Positions 11,584 through 24,300 of a stretch of 64,000 nucleotides of DNA are shown piece after piece. Made by a program: the position numbers and the translations under genes. The DNA comes from Brachionus manjavacas (taxonomy: Eukaryota > Rotifera > Eurotatoria > Ploima > Brachionidae): the NCBI GenBank assembly GCA_019054805.1, contig JAHQIY010000038.1, forward strand, positions 310,001 to 374,000. The letters are read 5' to 3'. Every line of letters begins with the position of its first letter. Within the stretch, counting starts at the first letter, position 1. The notes under the pieces are model-generated. The model did no database searches and was not told where the DNA came from. It was given only the letters and a program-made list of their open reading frames with translations.

Positions 11584-13604
11584 ATGGTCAATTTTTTAGC
11601 TACGATAATGATTAATAGCTATAATTCAAGAGCGCTAAAAGTTCTACATGATACATTTTACAGGAGTCCAAAAAATTATAAGGACAAGATTTTAGGCGAC
11701 TTCGAAAAAGAGCAAAAAACCCATTTTTTGACGTTTTTCAAATTGGTTTTTTGCAATGAATTTTTCGAATTATGGAAAACCGAATTTACCACTAGATAGA
11801 TCTTGAAATTTTCTTGACTTTGGCTTTTAAATATCAAAAAAAGGTCAAAGATTCGAAAAGTTATGCGCAAGCGAAACTTGCATGTGATTACCAATCAATG
11901 AGTTTTCACATCACTGCAAAATGGTCAATTTTTTAGCTACGATAATGATTAATAGCTATAATTCAAGAGCGCTAAAAGTTCTAAGTGATACATTTTACAG
12001 GAGTCCAAAAAATTATAAGGACAAGATTTTAGGCGACTTCGAAAAAGAGCAAAAAACCCATTTTTTGACGTTTTTCAAATTGGTTTTTTGCAATGAATTT
12101 TTCGAATTATGGAAAACCGAATTTACCACTAGATAGATCTTGAAATTTTCTTGACTTTGGCTTTTACAGATCAAAAAAAGGTCAAAGATTCGAAAAGTTA
12201 TGCGCATGCGAAGCTTGCATGTGATTACCAATCAATGAGTTTTCACATCACTGCAAAATGGTCAATTTTTTAGCTACGATAATGATTAATAGCTATAATT
12301 CAAGAGCGCTAAAAGTTCTACATGATACATTTTACAGGAGTCCAAAAAATTATAAGGACAAGATTTTAGGCGACTTCGAAAAAGAGCAAAAAACCCATTT
12401 TTTGACGTTTTTCAAATTGGTTTTTTGCAATGAATTTTTCGAATTATGGAAAACCGAACATACCACTAGATAGATTTTGAAATTTTCTTGACTTTGGCTT
12501 TTACAGATCAAAAAAAATTCAAAGATTCGAAAAGTTATGCGCATGCGAAGCTTGCATGTGATTACCAATCAATGAGTTTTCACATCACTGCAAAATGGTC
12601 AATTTTTTAGCTACGATAATGATTAATAGCTATAATTCAAGAGCGCTAAAAGTTCTAAGTGATACATTTTACAGGAGTCCAAAAAATTATAAGGACAAGA
12701 TTTTAGGCGACTTCGAAAAAGAGCAAAAAACCCATTTTTTGACGTTTTTCAAATTGGTTTTTTGCAATGAATTTTTCGAATTATGGAAAACCGAATTTAC
12801 CACTAGATAGATCTTGAAATTTTCTTGACTTTGGCTTTTACAGATCAAAAAAAGGTCAAAGATTCGAAAAGTTATGCGCATGCGAAGCTTGCATGTGATT
12901 ACCAATCAATGAGTTTTCACATCACTGCAAAATGGTCAATTTTTTAGCTACGATAATGATTAATAGCTATAATTCAAGAGCGCTAAAAGTTCTACATGAT
13001 ACATTTTACAGGAGTCCAAAAAATTATAAGGACAAGATTTTAGGCGACTTCGAAAAAGAGCAAAAAACCCATTTTTTGACGTTTTTCAAATTGGTTTTTT
13101 GCAATGAATTTTTCGAATTATGGAAAACCGAACATACCACTAGATAGATTTTGAAATTTTCTTGACTTTGGCTTTTACAGATCAAAAAAGGTCAAAGATT
13201 CGAAAAGTTATGCGCATGCGAAGCTTGCATGTTATTACCAATCAATGAGTTTTCACATCACTGCAAAATGGTCAATTTTTTAGCTACGATAATGATTAAT
13301 AGCTATAATTCAAGAGCGCTAAAAGTTCTAAGTGATACATTTTACAGGAGTCAAAAAAAATATAAGGACAAGATTTTAGGCGACTTCGAAAAAGAGCAAA
13401 AAACCCATTTTTTGACGTTTTTCAAATTGGTTTTTTGCAATGAATTTTTCGAATTATGGAAAACCGAACATACCACTAGATAGATTTTGAAATTTTCTTG
13501 ACTTTGGCTTTTACAGATCAAAAAAAGGTCAAAGATTCGAAAAGTTATGCGCATGCGAAGCTTGCATGTTATTACCAATCAATGAGTTTTCACATCACTG
13601 CAAA
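11584..13604. repeat. Dimeric alternation, 674 bp, three pairs
   Basis: CTACATGAT and CTAAGTGAT alternate in successive units starting 11,584, 11,921, 12,258, 12,595, 12,932 and 13,268. The unit at 13,605 continues the alternation. Within this stretch the pair 11,921+12,258 (GAATTTACC then GAACATACC) is repeated by 12,595+12,932 at a 674-bp offset. The unit at 13,268 breaks the pattern by carrying GAACATACC, and it has a private GTCAAAAAAAATATAAGG. Confidence 0.75.
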
Positions 13605-13941
13605 ATGGTCAATTTTTTAGCTACGATAATGATTAATAGCTATAATTCAAGAGCGCTAAAAGTTCTACATGATACATTTTACAGGAGTCCAAAAAATTAT
13701 AAGGACAAGATTTTAGGCGACTTCGAAAAAGAGCAAAAAACCCATTTTTTGACGTTTTTCAAATTGGTTTTTTGCAATGAATTTTTCGAATTATGGAAAA
13801 CCGAGGTTAACACTAGATAGATCTTGAAATTTTCTTGACTTTGGCTTTTACAGATCAAAAAAAGGTCAAAGATTCGAAAAGTAATGCGCATGCGAAGCTT
13901 GCAAGTGATTACCAATCACTGAGTTTTCACATCACTGCAAA

Positions 13942-15963
13942 ATGGTCAATTTTTTAGCTACGATAATGATTAATAGCTCAAATTCAAGAGCGCAAAAAGT
14001 TCTACATGATACATTTTACAGGAGTCCAAAAAGTAAAAAGGACAAGATTTTAGGCGACTTCGAAAAAGAGCAAAAAACCCATTTTTTGACGTTTTTCAAA
14101 TTGGTTTTTTGCAATGAATTTTTCGAATTATGGAAAACCGAACATACCACTAGATAGATTTTGAAATTTTCTTGACTTTGGCTTTTACAGATCAAAAAAA
14201 ATTCAAAGATTCGAAAAGTAATGCGCATGCGAAGCTTGCAACTGATTACCAATCAATGAGTTTTCACATCACTGCAAAATGGTCAATTTTTTAGCTACGA
14301 TAATGATTAATAGCTATAATTCAAGAGCGCTAAAAGTTCTACATGGTACATTTTACAGGAGTCCAAAAAATTATAAGGACAAGATTTTAGGCGACTTCGA
14401 AAAAGAGCAAAAAACCCATTTTTTGACGTTTTTCAGATAGGTTTTTTGCAATGAATTTTTCGAATTATGGAAAACCGAAGATACCACTAGATAGATCTTG
14501 AAATTTTCTTGACTTTGGCTTTTACAGATCAAAAAAAGGTCAAAGATTCGAAAAGTTATGCGCATGCGAAACTTGCAAGTGATTACCAATCAATGAGTTT
14601 TCAAATCACTGCAGAATGGTCAATTTTTTAGCTACGATAATGATTAATAGCTCAAATTCAAGAGCGCAAAAAGTTCTACATGATACAATTTACAGGAGTC
14701 AAAAAAAATAAAAGGACAAGATTTTAGGCGACTTCGAAAAAGAGCAAAAAACCCATTTTTTGACGTTTTTCAGATAGGTTTTGTGCAATGAATTTTTCGA
14801 ATTATGGAAAACCGAAGATACCACTAGATAGATCTTGAAATTTTCTTGACTTTGGCCTTTACAAATCAAAAAAAAAACAAAGATTCGAAAAGTTATGCAC
14901 ATGCGAAGCTTGCAAGTGATTACCAATCAATGAGTTTTCACATCACTGCAAAATGGTCAATTTTTTAGCAACGATAATGATTAATAGCTCAAATTCAAGA
15001 GCGCTAAAAGTTCTACATGGTACAATTTACAGGAGTCCAAAAAATTATAAGGACAAGATTTTAGGCGACTTCGAAAAAGAGCAAAAAACCCATTTTTTGA
15101 CGTTTTTCAAATTGGTTTTTTGCAATGAATTTTTCGAATTATGGAAAACCGAACATACCACTAGATAGATCTTGAAATTTTCTTGACTTTGGCTTTTACA
15201 GATCAAAAAAAGGTCAAAGATTCGAAAAGTAATGCGCATGCGAAGCTTGCAAGTGATTACCAATCAATGAGTTTTCACATCACTGCAAAATGGTCAATTT
15301 TTTAGCTACGATAATGATTAATAGCTCAAATTCAAGAGCGCAAAAAGTTCTACATGATACAATTTACAGGAGTCAAAAAAAATAAAAGGACAAGATTTTA
15401 GGCGACTTCGAAAAAGAGCAAAAAACCCATTTTTTGACGTTTTTCAAATTGGTTTTTTGCAATGAATTTTTCGAATTATGGAAAACCGAAGATACCACTA
15501 GATAGATCTTGAAATTTTCTTGACTTTGGCTTTTACAGATCAAAAAAAGGTCAAAGATTCGAAAAGTTATGCGCATGCGAAACTTGCAAGTGATTACCAA
15601 TCAATGAGTTTTCAAGTCACTGCATTATGGTCAATTTTTTAGCTACGATAATGATTAATAGCTCAAATTCAAGAGCGCAAAAAGTTCTACATGACACAAT
15701 TTACAGGAGTCAAAAAAATTAAAAGGACAAGATTTTAGGCGACTTCGAAAAAGAGCAAAAAACCCATTTTTTGACGTTTTTCAGATAGGTTTTTTGCAAT
15801 GAATTTTTCGAATTATGGAAAACCGAAGATACCACTAGATAGATCTTGAAATTTTCTTGACTTTGGCCTTTACAAATCAAAAAAAAAACAAAGATTCGAA
15901 AAGTTATGCACATGCGAAACTTGCAAGTGATTACCAGTCATTTAGTTTTCAATTCACTGCAGA
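13942..15963. repeat. Transition A to B with a trimeric 1,011-bp module
   Basis: Units switch from family A (AATTATAAGG, AAATTGGTT) to family B (ATACAATTTACAGG, CAGATAGG, GAAGATACC) with mixtures in between. The distinctive linker GGCCTTTACAAATC followed by a ten-A run and CAAAG occurs at 14,854 and again at 15,865, 1,011 bp apart. The unit before each (14,279 and 15,290) carries the matching GCGAAACTTGCAAGTG linker, so a trimer is repeated once. The same long-A linker, with GGCT instead of GGCC, appears a third time at 16,539, two units on. The unit at 14,953 is an A-like unit with private changes (ACATGGTACAATTTAC). Confidence 0.75.
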
Positions 15964-18900
15964 ATGGTCAATTTTTTAGCTACGATAATGATTAATAGCT
16001 CAAATTCAAGAGCGCAAAAAGTTCTACATGATACAATTTACAGGAGTCAAAAAAATTAAAAGGACAAGATTTTAGGCGACTTCGAAAAAGAGCAAAAAAC
16101 CCATTTTTTGACGTTTTTCAAATAGGTTTTTTGCAATGAATTTTTCGAATTATGGAAAACCGAAGATACCACTAGATAGATCTTGAAATTTTCTTGACTT
16201 TGGCTTTTACAGATCAAAAAAAGGTCAAAGATTCGAAAAGTTATGCACATGGGAAACTTGCAAGTGATTACCAGTCACTTAGTTTTCACGTCACTGCAGA
16301 ATGGTCAATTTTTTAGCTACGATAATGATTAATAGCTCAAATTCAAGAGCGCAAAAAGTTCTACATGATACAATTTACAGGAGTCAAAAAAATTAAAAGG
16401 ACAAGATTTTAGGCGACTTCGAAAAAGAGCAAAAAACCCATTTTTTGACGTTTTTCAGATAGGTTTTTTGCAATGAATTTTTCGAATTATGGAAAACCGA
16501 AGATACCACTAGATAGATCTTGAAATTTTCTTGACTTTGGCTTTTACAAATCAAAAAAAAAACAAAGATTCGAAAAGTTATGCACATGGGAAACTTGCAA
16601 GTGATTACCAGTCATTTAGTTTTCAATTCACTGCAGAATGGTCAATTTTTTAGCTACGATAATGATTAATAGCTCAAATTCAAGAGCGCAAAAAGTTCTA
16701 CATGACACAATTTACAGGAGTCAAAAAAATTAAAAGGACAAGATTTTAGGCGACTTCGAAAAAGAGCAAAAAACCCATTTTTTGACGTTTTTCAGATAGG
16801 TTTTTTGCAATGAATTTTTCGAATTATGGAAAACCGAAGATACCACTAGATAGATCTTGAAATTTTCTTGACTTTGGCTTTTACAGATCAAAAAAATTTC
16901 AAAGATTCGAAAAGTTATGCACATGGGAAACTTGCAAGTGATTACCAGTCACTTAGTTTTCAATTCACTGCAGAATGGTCAATTTTTTAGCAACGATAAT
17001 GATTAATAGCTCAAATTCAAGAGCGCAAAAAGTTCTACATGATACAATTTACAGGAGTCAAAAAAGTTATAAGGACAAGATTTTAGGCGACTTCGAAAAA
17101 GAGCAAAAAACCCATTTTTTGACGTTTTTCAAATAGGTTTTTTGCAATGAATTTTTCGAATTATGGAAAACCGAAGATACCACTAGATAGATCTTGAAAT
17201 TTTCTTGACTTTGGCTTTTACAGATCAAAAAAAGGTCAAAGATTCGAAAAGTTATGCACATGGGAAACTTGCAAGTGATTACCAGTCACTTAGTTTTCAA
17301 GTCACTGCAGAATGGTCAATTTTTTAGCAACGATAATGATTAATAGCTCAAATTCAAGAGCGCAAAAAGTTCTACATGATACAATTTACAGGAGTAAAAA
17401 AAAATAAAAGGACAAGATTTTAGGCGACTTCGAGAAAGAGTAAAAATCCCATTTTTTGACGTTTTTCAGATAGGTTTTTTGCAATGAATTTTTCGAATTA
17501 TGGAAAACCGAAGATACCACTAGATAGATCTTGAAATTTTCTTGACTTTGGTTTTTACAGATCAAAAAAAGGTCAAAGATTCGAAAAGTTATGCACATGG
17601 GAAACTTGCAAGTGATTACCAGTCACTTAGTATTCAATTCACTGCAGAATGATCAATTTTTTAGCTACGATAATGATTAATAGCTCAAATTCAAGAGCGC
17701 AAAAAGTTCTACATGATACAATTTACAGGAGTCCAAAAAATTATAAGGACAAGATTTTAGGCGACTTCGAAAAAGAGCAAAAAACCCATTTTTTGACGTT
17801 TTTCAGATAGGTTTTTTGCAATGAATTTTTCGAATTATGGAAAACCGAAGATACCACTAGATAGATCTTGAAATTTTCTTGACTTTGGCTTTTACAGATC
17901 AAGAAAAGGTCAAAGATTCGAAAAGTTATGCACATGGGAAACTTGCAAGAGATTACCAATCACTTAGTTTTCACATCACTGCAGAATGGTCAATTTTTTA
18001 GCTACGATAATGATTAATAGCTCAAATTCAAGAGCGCAAAAAGTTCTACATAATACAATTTACAGGAGTCAAAGAATGTAAAAGGACAAGATTTTAGGCG
18101 ACTTCGAAAAAGAGCAAAAAACCCATTTTTTGACGTTTTTCAGATTGGTTTTTTGCAATGAATTTTTCGAATTATGGAAAACCGAAGATACCACTAGATA
18201 GATCTTGAAATTTTCTTGACTTTGGTTTTTACAGATCAAAAAAAAATCAAAGATTCGAAAAGTTATGCACATGGGAAACTTGCAAGTGATTACCAGTCAC
18301 TTAGTTTTCATGTCACTGCAGAATGGTCAATTTTTTAGCTACGATAATGATTAATAGCTCAAATTCAAGAGCGCAAAAAGTTCTACATGATACAATTTAC
18401 AGGAGTCAAAAAAATTAAAAGGACAAGATTTTAGGCGACTTCGAAAATGAGCAAAAAACCCATTTTTTGACGTTTTTCAGATAGGTTTTTTGCAATGAAT
18501 TTTTCGAATTATGGAAAACCGAAGATACCACTAGATAGATCTTGAAATTTTCTTGACTTTGGCTTTTACAGATCAAAAAAAGGTCAAAGATTCGAAAAGT
18601 TATGCACATGCGAAACTTGCAAGTGATTCCCAGTCACTTAGTTTTCAAGTCACTGCAGAATGGTCAATTTTTTAGCAACGATAATGATTAATAGCTCAAA
18701 TTCAAGAGCGCAAAAAGTTCTACATGACACAATTTACAGGAGTCAAAAAAATTAAAAAGACAAGATTTTAGGCGACTTCGAAAAAGAGCAAAAAACCCAT
18801 TTTTTGACGTTTTTCAAATAGGTTTTTTGCAATGAATTTTTCGAATTATGGAAAACCGAAGATACCACTAGATAGATCTTGAAATTTTCTTGACTTTGGC

Positions 18901-21900
18901 TTTTACAGATCAAAAAAAGGTCAAAGATTCGAAAAGTTATGCACATGCGAAACTTGCAAGTGATTACCAATCACTTAGTTTTCAAATAACTGTTAAATGG
19001 TCAATTTTTTAGCAACGATAATGATTAATAGCTCAAATTCAAGAGCGCTAAAAGTTCTACATGACACAATTTACAGGAGTCAAAAAAAATAAAAGGACAA
19101 GATTTTAGGCGACTTCGAAAAAGAGCAAAAAACCCATTTTTTGACGTTTTTCAGATTGGTTTTTTGCAATGAATTTTTCGAATTATGGAAAACCGAAGAT
19201 ACCACTAGATAGATCTTGAAATTTTCTTGACTTTGGCTTTTACAGATCAAAAAAAGGTCAAAGATTCGAAAAGTTATGCGCATGCGAAACTTGCAAGTGA
19301 TTACCAATCAATGAGTTATCAAATCACTGCAGATTGGTCAATTTTTTTGCTTCGATAATGATTAATAGCTCAAATTCAAGAGCGCAAAAAGTTCTACATG
19401 ATACAATTTACAGGAGTCAAAAAAAATAAAAGGACAAGATTTTAGGCGACTTCGAAAAAGAGCAAAAAACCCATTTTTTGACGTTTTTCAGATTGGTTTT
19501 TTGCAATGAATTTTTCGAATTATGGAAAACCGAAGATACCACTAGATAGATCTTGAAATTTTCTTGCCTTTGGTCTTTACAGATCAAAAAAAGCTCAAAG
19601 ATTCGAAAAGTTATGCTCATGCGAAACTTGCAAGTGATTACCAATCACTTAGTTTTCAAATCACTGCAGAATGGTCAATTTTTTAGCTACGATAATGATT
19701 AATAGCTCAAATTCAAGAGCGCAAAAAGTTCTACATGATACAATTTACAGGAGTCCAAAAAATTAAAAGGACAAGATTTTAGGCGACTTCGAAAAAGAGC
19801 AAAAAACCCATTTTTTGACGTTTTTCAGATAGGATTTTTGCAATGAATTTTTCGAATTATGGAAAACCGAAGATACCACTAGATAGATCTTGAAATTTTC
19901 TTGACTTTGGCTTTTACAGATCAAAAAAAGGTCAAAGATTCGAAAAGTTATGCACATGGGAAACTTGCAAGTGATTACCAGTCACTTAGTTTTCAAGTCA
20001 CTGCAGAATGGTCAATTTTTTAGCAACGATAATGATTAATAGCTCAAATTCAAGAGCGCAAAAAGTTCTACATGATACAATTTACAGGAGTCCAAAAAAT
20101 CAAAAAGGACAAGATTTTAGGCGACTTCGAAAAAGAGCAAAAAACCCATTTTTTGACGTTTTTCAAATTGGTTTTTTGCAATGAATTTTTCGAATTATGG
20201 AAAACCGAAGTTACCACTAGATAGATCTTGAAATTTTCTTGACTTTGGCTTTTACAGATCAAAAAAAGGTCAAAGATTCGAAAAGTTATGCGCATGCGAA
20301 GCTTGCAAGTGATTACCAATCACTGAGTTTTCAATCACTGCAAAATGGTCAATTTTTTAGCAACGATAATGATTAATAGCTCAAATTCAAGAGCGCAAAA
20401 AGTTCTACATGATACAATTTACAGGAGTCAAAAAAATTAAAAGGACAAGATTTTAGGCGACTTCGAAAAAGAGCAAAAAACCCATTTTTTGACGTTTTTC
20501 AGATAGGTTTTTTGCAATGAATTTTTCGAATTATGGAAAACCGAAGATACCACTAGATAGATCTTGAAATTTTCTTGACTTTGGTATTTACAGATCAAAA
20601 AAGGTCAAAGTTTCGAAAAGTTATTCACATGCGAAACTTGCAAGTGATTACCAGTCATTTAGTTTTCATTTCTCTGCAGAATGGTCAATTTTTTAGCTAC
20701 GATAATGATTAATAGCTCAAATTCAAGAGCGCAAAAAGTTCTACATCATACATTTTACAGGAGTCCAAAAAATTAAAAGGACAAGATTTTAGGCGACTTC
20801 GAAAAAGAGCAAAAAACCCATTTTTTGACGTTTTTCAGATAGGTTTTTTGCAATGAATTTTTCGAATTATGGAAAACCGAAGATACCACTAGATAGATCT
20901 TGAAATTTTCTTGACTTTGGCTTTTACAGATCAAAAAAAGGTCAAAGATTCGAAAAGTTATGCACATGGGAAACTTGCAAGTGATTACCAATCACTGAGT
21001 TTTCAAATCACTGCAAAATGGTCAATTTTTTATACATGATAATGATTAATATCAAATTAAAAAACGCTAAAAGTTCTACATGACACAATTTACAGGAGTC
21101 AAAAAAATTAAAATGACAAGATTTTAGGCGACTTCGAAAAAGAGCAAAAAACCCATTTTTTGACGTTTTTCAGATAGGTTTTTTGCAATGAATTTTTCGA
21201 ATTATGGAAAACCGAAGATACCACTAGATAGATCTTGAAATTTTCTTGACTTTGGTTTTTACAGATCAAAAAAAGGTCAAAGATTCGAGAAGTTATGCGC
21301 ATGGGAAACTTGCAAGTGATTCCCACTCACTTAGTTTTCAAGTCACTGCAGAATGGTCAATTTTTTAGCTACGATAATGATTAATAGCTCAAATTCAAGA
21401 GCGCAAAAAGTTCTACATGATACATTTTACAGGAGTCCAAAAAAATAAAAGGACAAGATTTTAGGCGACTTCGAAAAAGAGCAAAAAACCCATTTTTTGA
21501 CGTTTTTCAGATTGGTTTTTTGCAATGAATTTTTCGAATTATGGAAAACCGAAGATACCACTAGATAGATCTTGAAATTTTCTTGACTTTGGTTTTTACA
21601 GATCAAAAAAGTTCAAAGATTCGAAAAGTTATGCACATGGGAAACTTGCAAGTGATTACCAGTCACTTAGTTTTCAAGTCACTGCAGAATGGTCAATTTT
21701 TTAGCTACGATAATGATTAATAGCTCAAATTCAAGAGCGCAAAAAGTTCTACATGATACAATTTACAGGAGTCAAAAAAGTTAAAAGGACAAGATTTTAG
21801 GCGACTTCGAAAAAGAGCAAAAAACCCATTTTTTGACGTTTTTCAGATTGGTTTTTTGCAATGAATTTTTCGAATTATGGAAAACCGAAGATACCACTAG

Positions 21901-24300
21901 ATAGATCTTGAAATTTTCTTGACTTTGGCTTTTACAGATCAAAAAAGGTCAAAGATTCGAAAAGTTATGCACATGGGAAACTTGCAAGTGATTACCAGTC
22001 ACTTAGTTTTCAAGTCACTGCAGAATGGTCAATTTTTTAGCAACGATAATGATTAATAGCTCAAATTCAAGAGCGCAAAAAGTTCTACATGATACATTTT
22101 ACAGGAGTCCAAAAAGTTAAAAGGACAAGATTTTAGGCGACTTCGAAAATGAGCAAAAAACCCATTTTTTGACGTTTTTCAGATAGGTTTTTTGCAATGA
22201 ATTTTTCGAATTATGGAAAACCGAAGATACCACTAGATAGATCTTGAAATTTTCTTGACTTTGGCTTTTACAGATCAAAAAAAGGTCAAAGATTCGAAAA
22301 GTTATGCGCATGGGAAACTTGCAAGTGATTACCAGTCACTTAGTTTTCAAGTCACTGCAGAATGGTCAATTTTTTAGCAACGATAATGATTAATAGCTCA
22401 AATTCAAGAGCGCAAAAAGTTCTACATGATACAATTTACAGGAGTCCAAAAAGTTAAAAGGACAAGATTTTAGGCGACTTCGAAAAAGAGCAAAAAACCC
22501 ATTTTTTGACGTTTTTCAAATTGGTTTTTTGCAATGAATTTTTCGAATTATGGAAAACCGAAGATACCACTAGATAGATCTTGAAATTTTCTTGACTTTG
22601 GTTTTTACAGATCAAAAAAAAATCAAAGATTCGAAAAGTTATGCACATGGGAAACTTGCAAGTGATTACCAGTCACTTAGTTTTCAAGTCACTGCAGAAT
22701 GGTCAATTTTTTAGCTACGATAATGATTAATAGCTCAAATTCAAGAGCGCAAAAAGTTCTACATGATACAATTTACAGGAGTCAAAAAAATTAAAAGGAC
22801 AAGATTTTAGGCGACTTCGAAAAAGAGCAAAAAACCCATTTTTTGACGTTTTTCAAATTGGTTTTTTGCAATGAATTTTTCGAATTATGGAAAACCGAAG
22901 ATACCACTAGATAGATCTTGAAATTTTCTTGACTTTGGCTTTTACAGATCAAAAAAAGGTCAAAGATTCGAAAAGTTATGCACATGCGAAACTTGCAAGT
23001 GATTACCAGTCACTTAGTTTTCAAGTCACTGCAGAATGGTCAATTTTTTAGCTACGATAATGATTAATAGCTCAAATTCAAGAGCGCAAAAAGTTCTACA
23101 TGATACAATTTACAGGAGTCAAAAAAATTAAAAGGACAAGATTTTAGGCGACTTCGAAAAAGAGCAAAAAACCCATTTTTTGACGTTTTTCAGATAGGTT
23201 TTTTGCAATGAATTTTTCGAATTATGGAAAACCGAAGATACCACTAGATAGATCTTGAAATTTTCTTGACTTTGGCTTTTACAGATCAAAAAAAGGTCAA
23301 AGATTCGAAAAGTTATGCACATGGGAAACTTGCAAGTGATTACCAGTCACTTAGTTTTCAAGTCACTGCAGAATGGTCAATTTTTTAGCAACGATAATGA
23401 TTAATAGCTCAAATTCAAGAGCGCAAAAAGTTCTACATGATACAATTTACAGGAGTCAAAAAAATTAAAAAGACAAGATTTTAGGCGACTTCGAAAAAGA
23501 GCAAAAAACCCATTTTTTGACGTTTTTCAGATAGGTTTTTTGCAATGAATTTTTCGAATTATGGAAAACCGAAGATACCACTAGATAGATCTTGAAATTT
23601 TCTTGACTTTGGTTTTTACAGATCAAAATAGGTCAAAGATTCGAAAAGTTATGCACATGGGAAACTTGCAAGTGATTACCAGTCACTTAGTTTTCAAGTC
23701 ACTGCAGAATGGTCAATTTTTTAGCTACGATAATGATTAATAGCTCAAATTCAAGAGCGCAAAAAGTTCTACATGATACAATTTACAGGAGTCCAAAAAA
23801 TTTAAAGGACAAGATTTTAGGCGACTTCGAAAAAGAGCAAAAAACCCATTTTTTGACGTTTTTCAGATAGGTTTTTTGCAATGAATTTTTCGAATTATGG
23901 AAAACCGAAGATACCACTAGATAGATCTTGAAATTTTCTTGACTTTGGCCTTTACAGATCAAAGAAAAGGTAAAAGATTCGAAAAGTTATGCACATGGGA
24001 AACTTGCAAGTGATTACCAGTCACTTAGTTTTCAAGTCACTGCAGAATGGTCAATTTTTTAGCTACGATAATGATTAATAGCTCAAATTCAAGAGCGCTA
24101 AAAGTTCTACATGATACAATTTACAGGAGTCAAAAAAATTAAAAGGACAAGATTTTAGGCGACTTCGAAAAAGAGCAAAAAACCCATTTTTTGACGTTTT
24201 TCAGATAGGTTTTTTGCAATGAATTTTTCGAATTATGGAAAACCGAAGATACCACTAGATAGATCTTGAAATTTTCTTGACTTTGGCTTTTACAGATCAA
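15964..24300. repeat. Zone B: most diverged satellite units
   Basis: About 25 units typically read GCACATGGGAAACTTGC, ACCAGTCACTTAG, TTTTCAAGTCACTGCAG, GAGCGCAAAAAG, ATACAATTTACAGG, TTTTTCAGATAGG and GAAGATACC. The change from GCGCATGCGAAGCTTGC to GCACATGGGAAACTTGC removes SphI and HindIII sites from most units. CTGCAG (PstI) is gained in many. Unit-to-unit differences are more numerous here than in any other zone. Even so, the dyad-containing block GACAAG...ACCGA stays almost unchanged. This zone looks like older repeat material lying between two later expansions. Confidence 0.8.
21031..21076. repeat. Strongly diverged patch within one unit
   Basis: Where every other unit reads TTTTTTAGCTACGATAATG and AATAGCTCAAATTCAAG with GAGCGC, this unit reads TTTTTTATACATGATAATG, ATTAATATCAAATTAA and AAAACGCTAAAAG. 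About a dozen differences, including a short net deletion, are packed into roughly 45 bp. The rest of the unit is ordinary. Clustered change in an otherwise conserved segment points to conversion from a diverged paralogous repeat or a local repair event, not gradual point mutation. Confidence 0.8.

Larger units (their letters stand above)
1..13980. repeat. Zone A: family-A satellite units with local higher-order repeats
   Basis: About 41 units share GCGCATGCGAAGCTTGCATG, AATCAATGAG, TTTTCACATCACTG, GAGCGCTAAAAG and AATTATAAGG. They differ at a limited set of sites: AGCTCAAATTC/AGCTATAATTC, CTAAGTGAT/CTACATGAT, CATTTTACAGG/CATTTAACAGG, GAATTTACC/GAACATACC, and a linker ending TTTAAATATC or TTTACAGATC. 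The linkage of these sites changes from unit to unit and produces the dimer and trimer patterns listed separately. Each unit in this zone keeps HindIII (AAGCTT) and usually SphI (GCATGC). The right-hand border is a transition of several units, not a sharp break. Confidence 0.85.
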
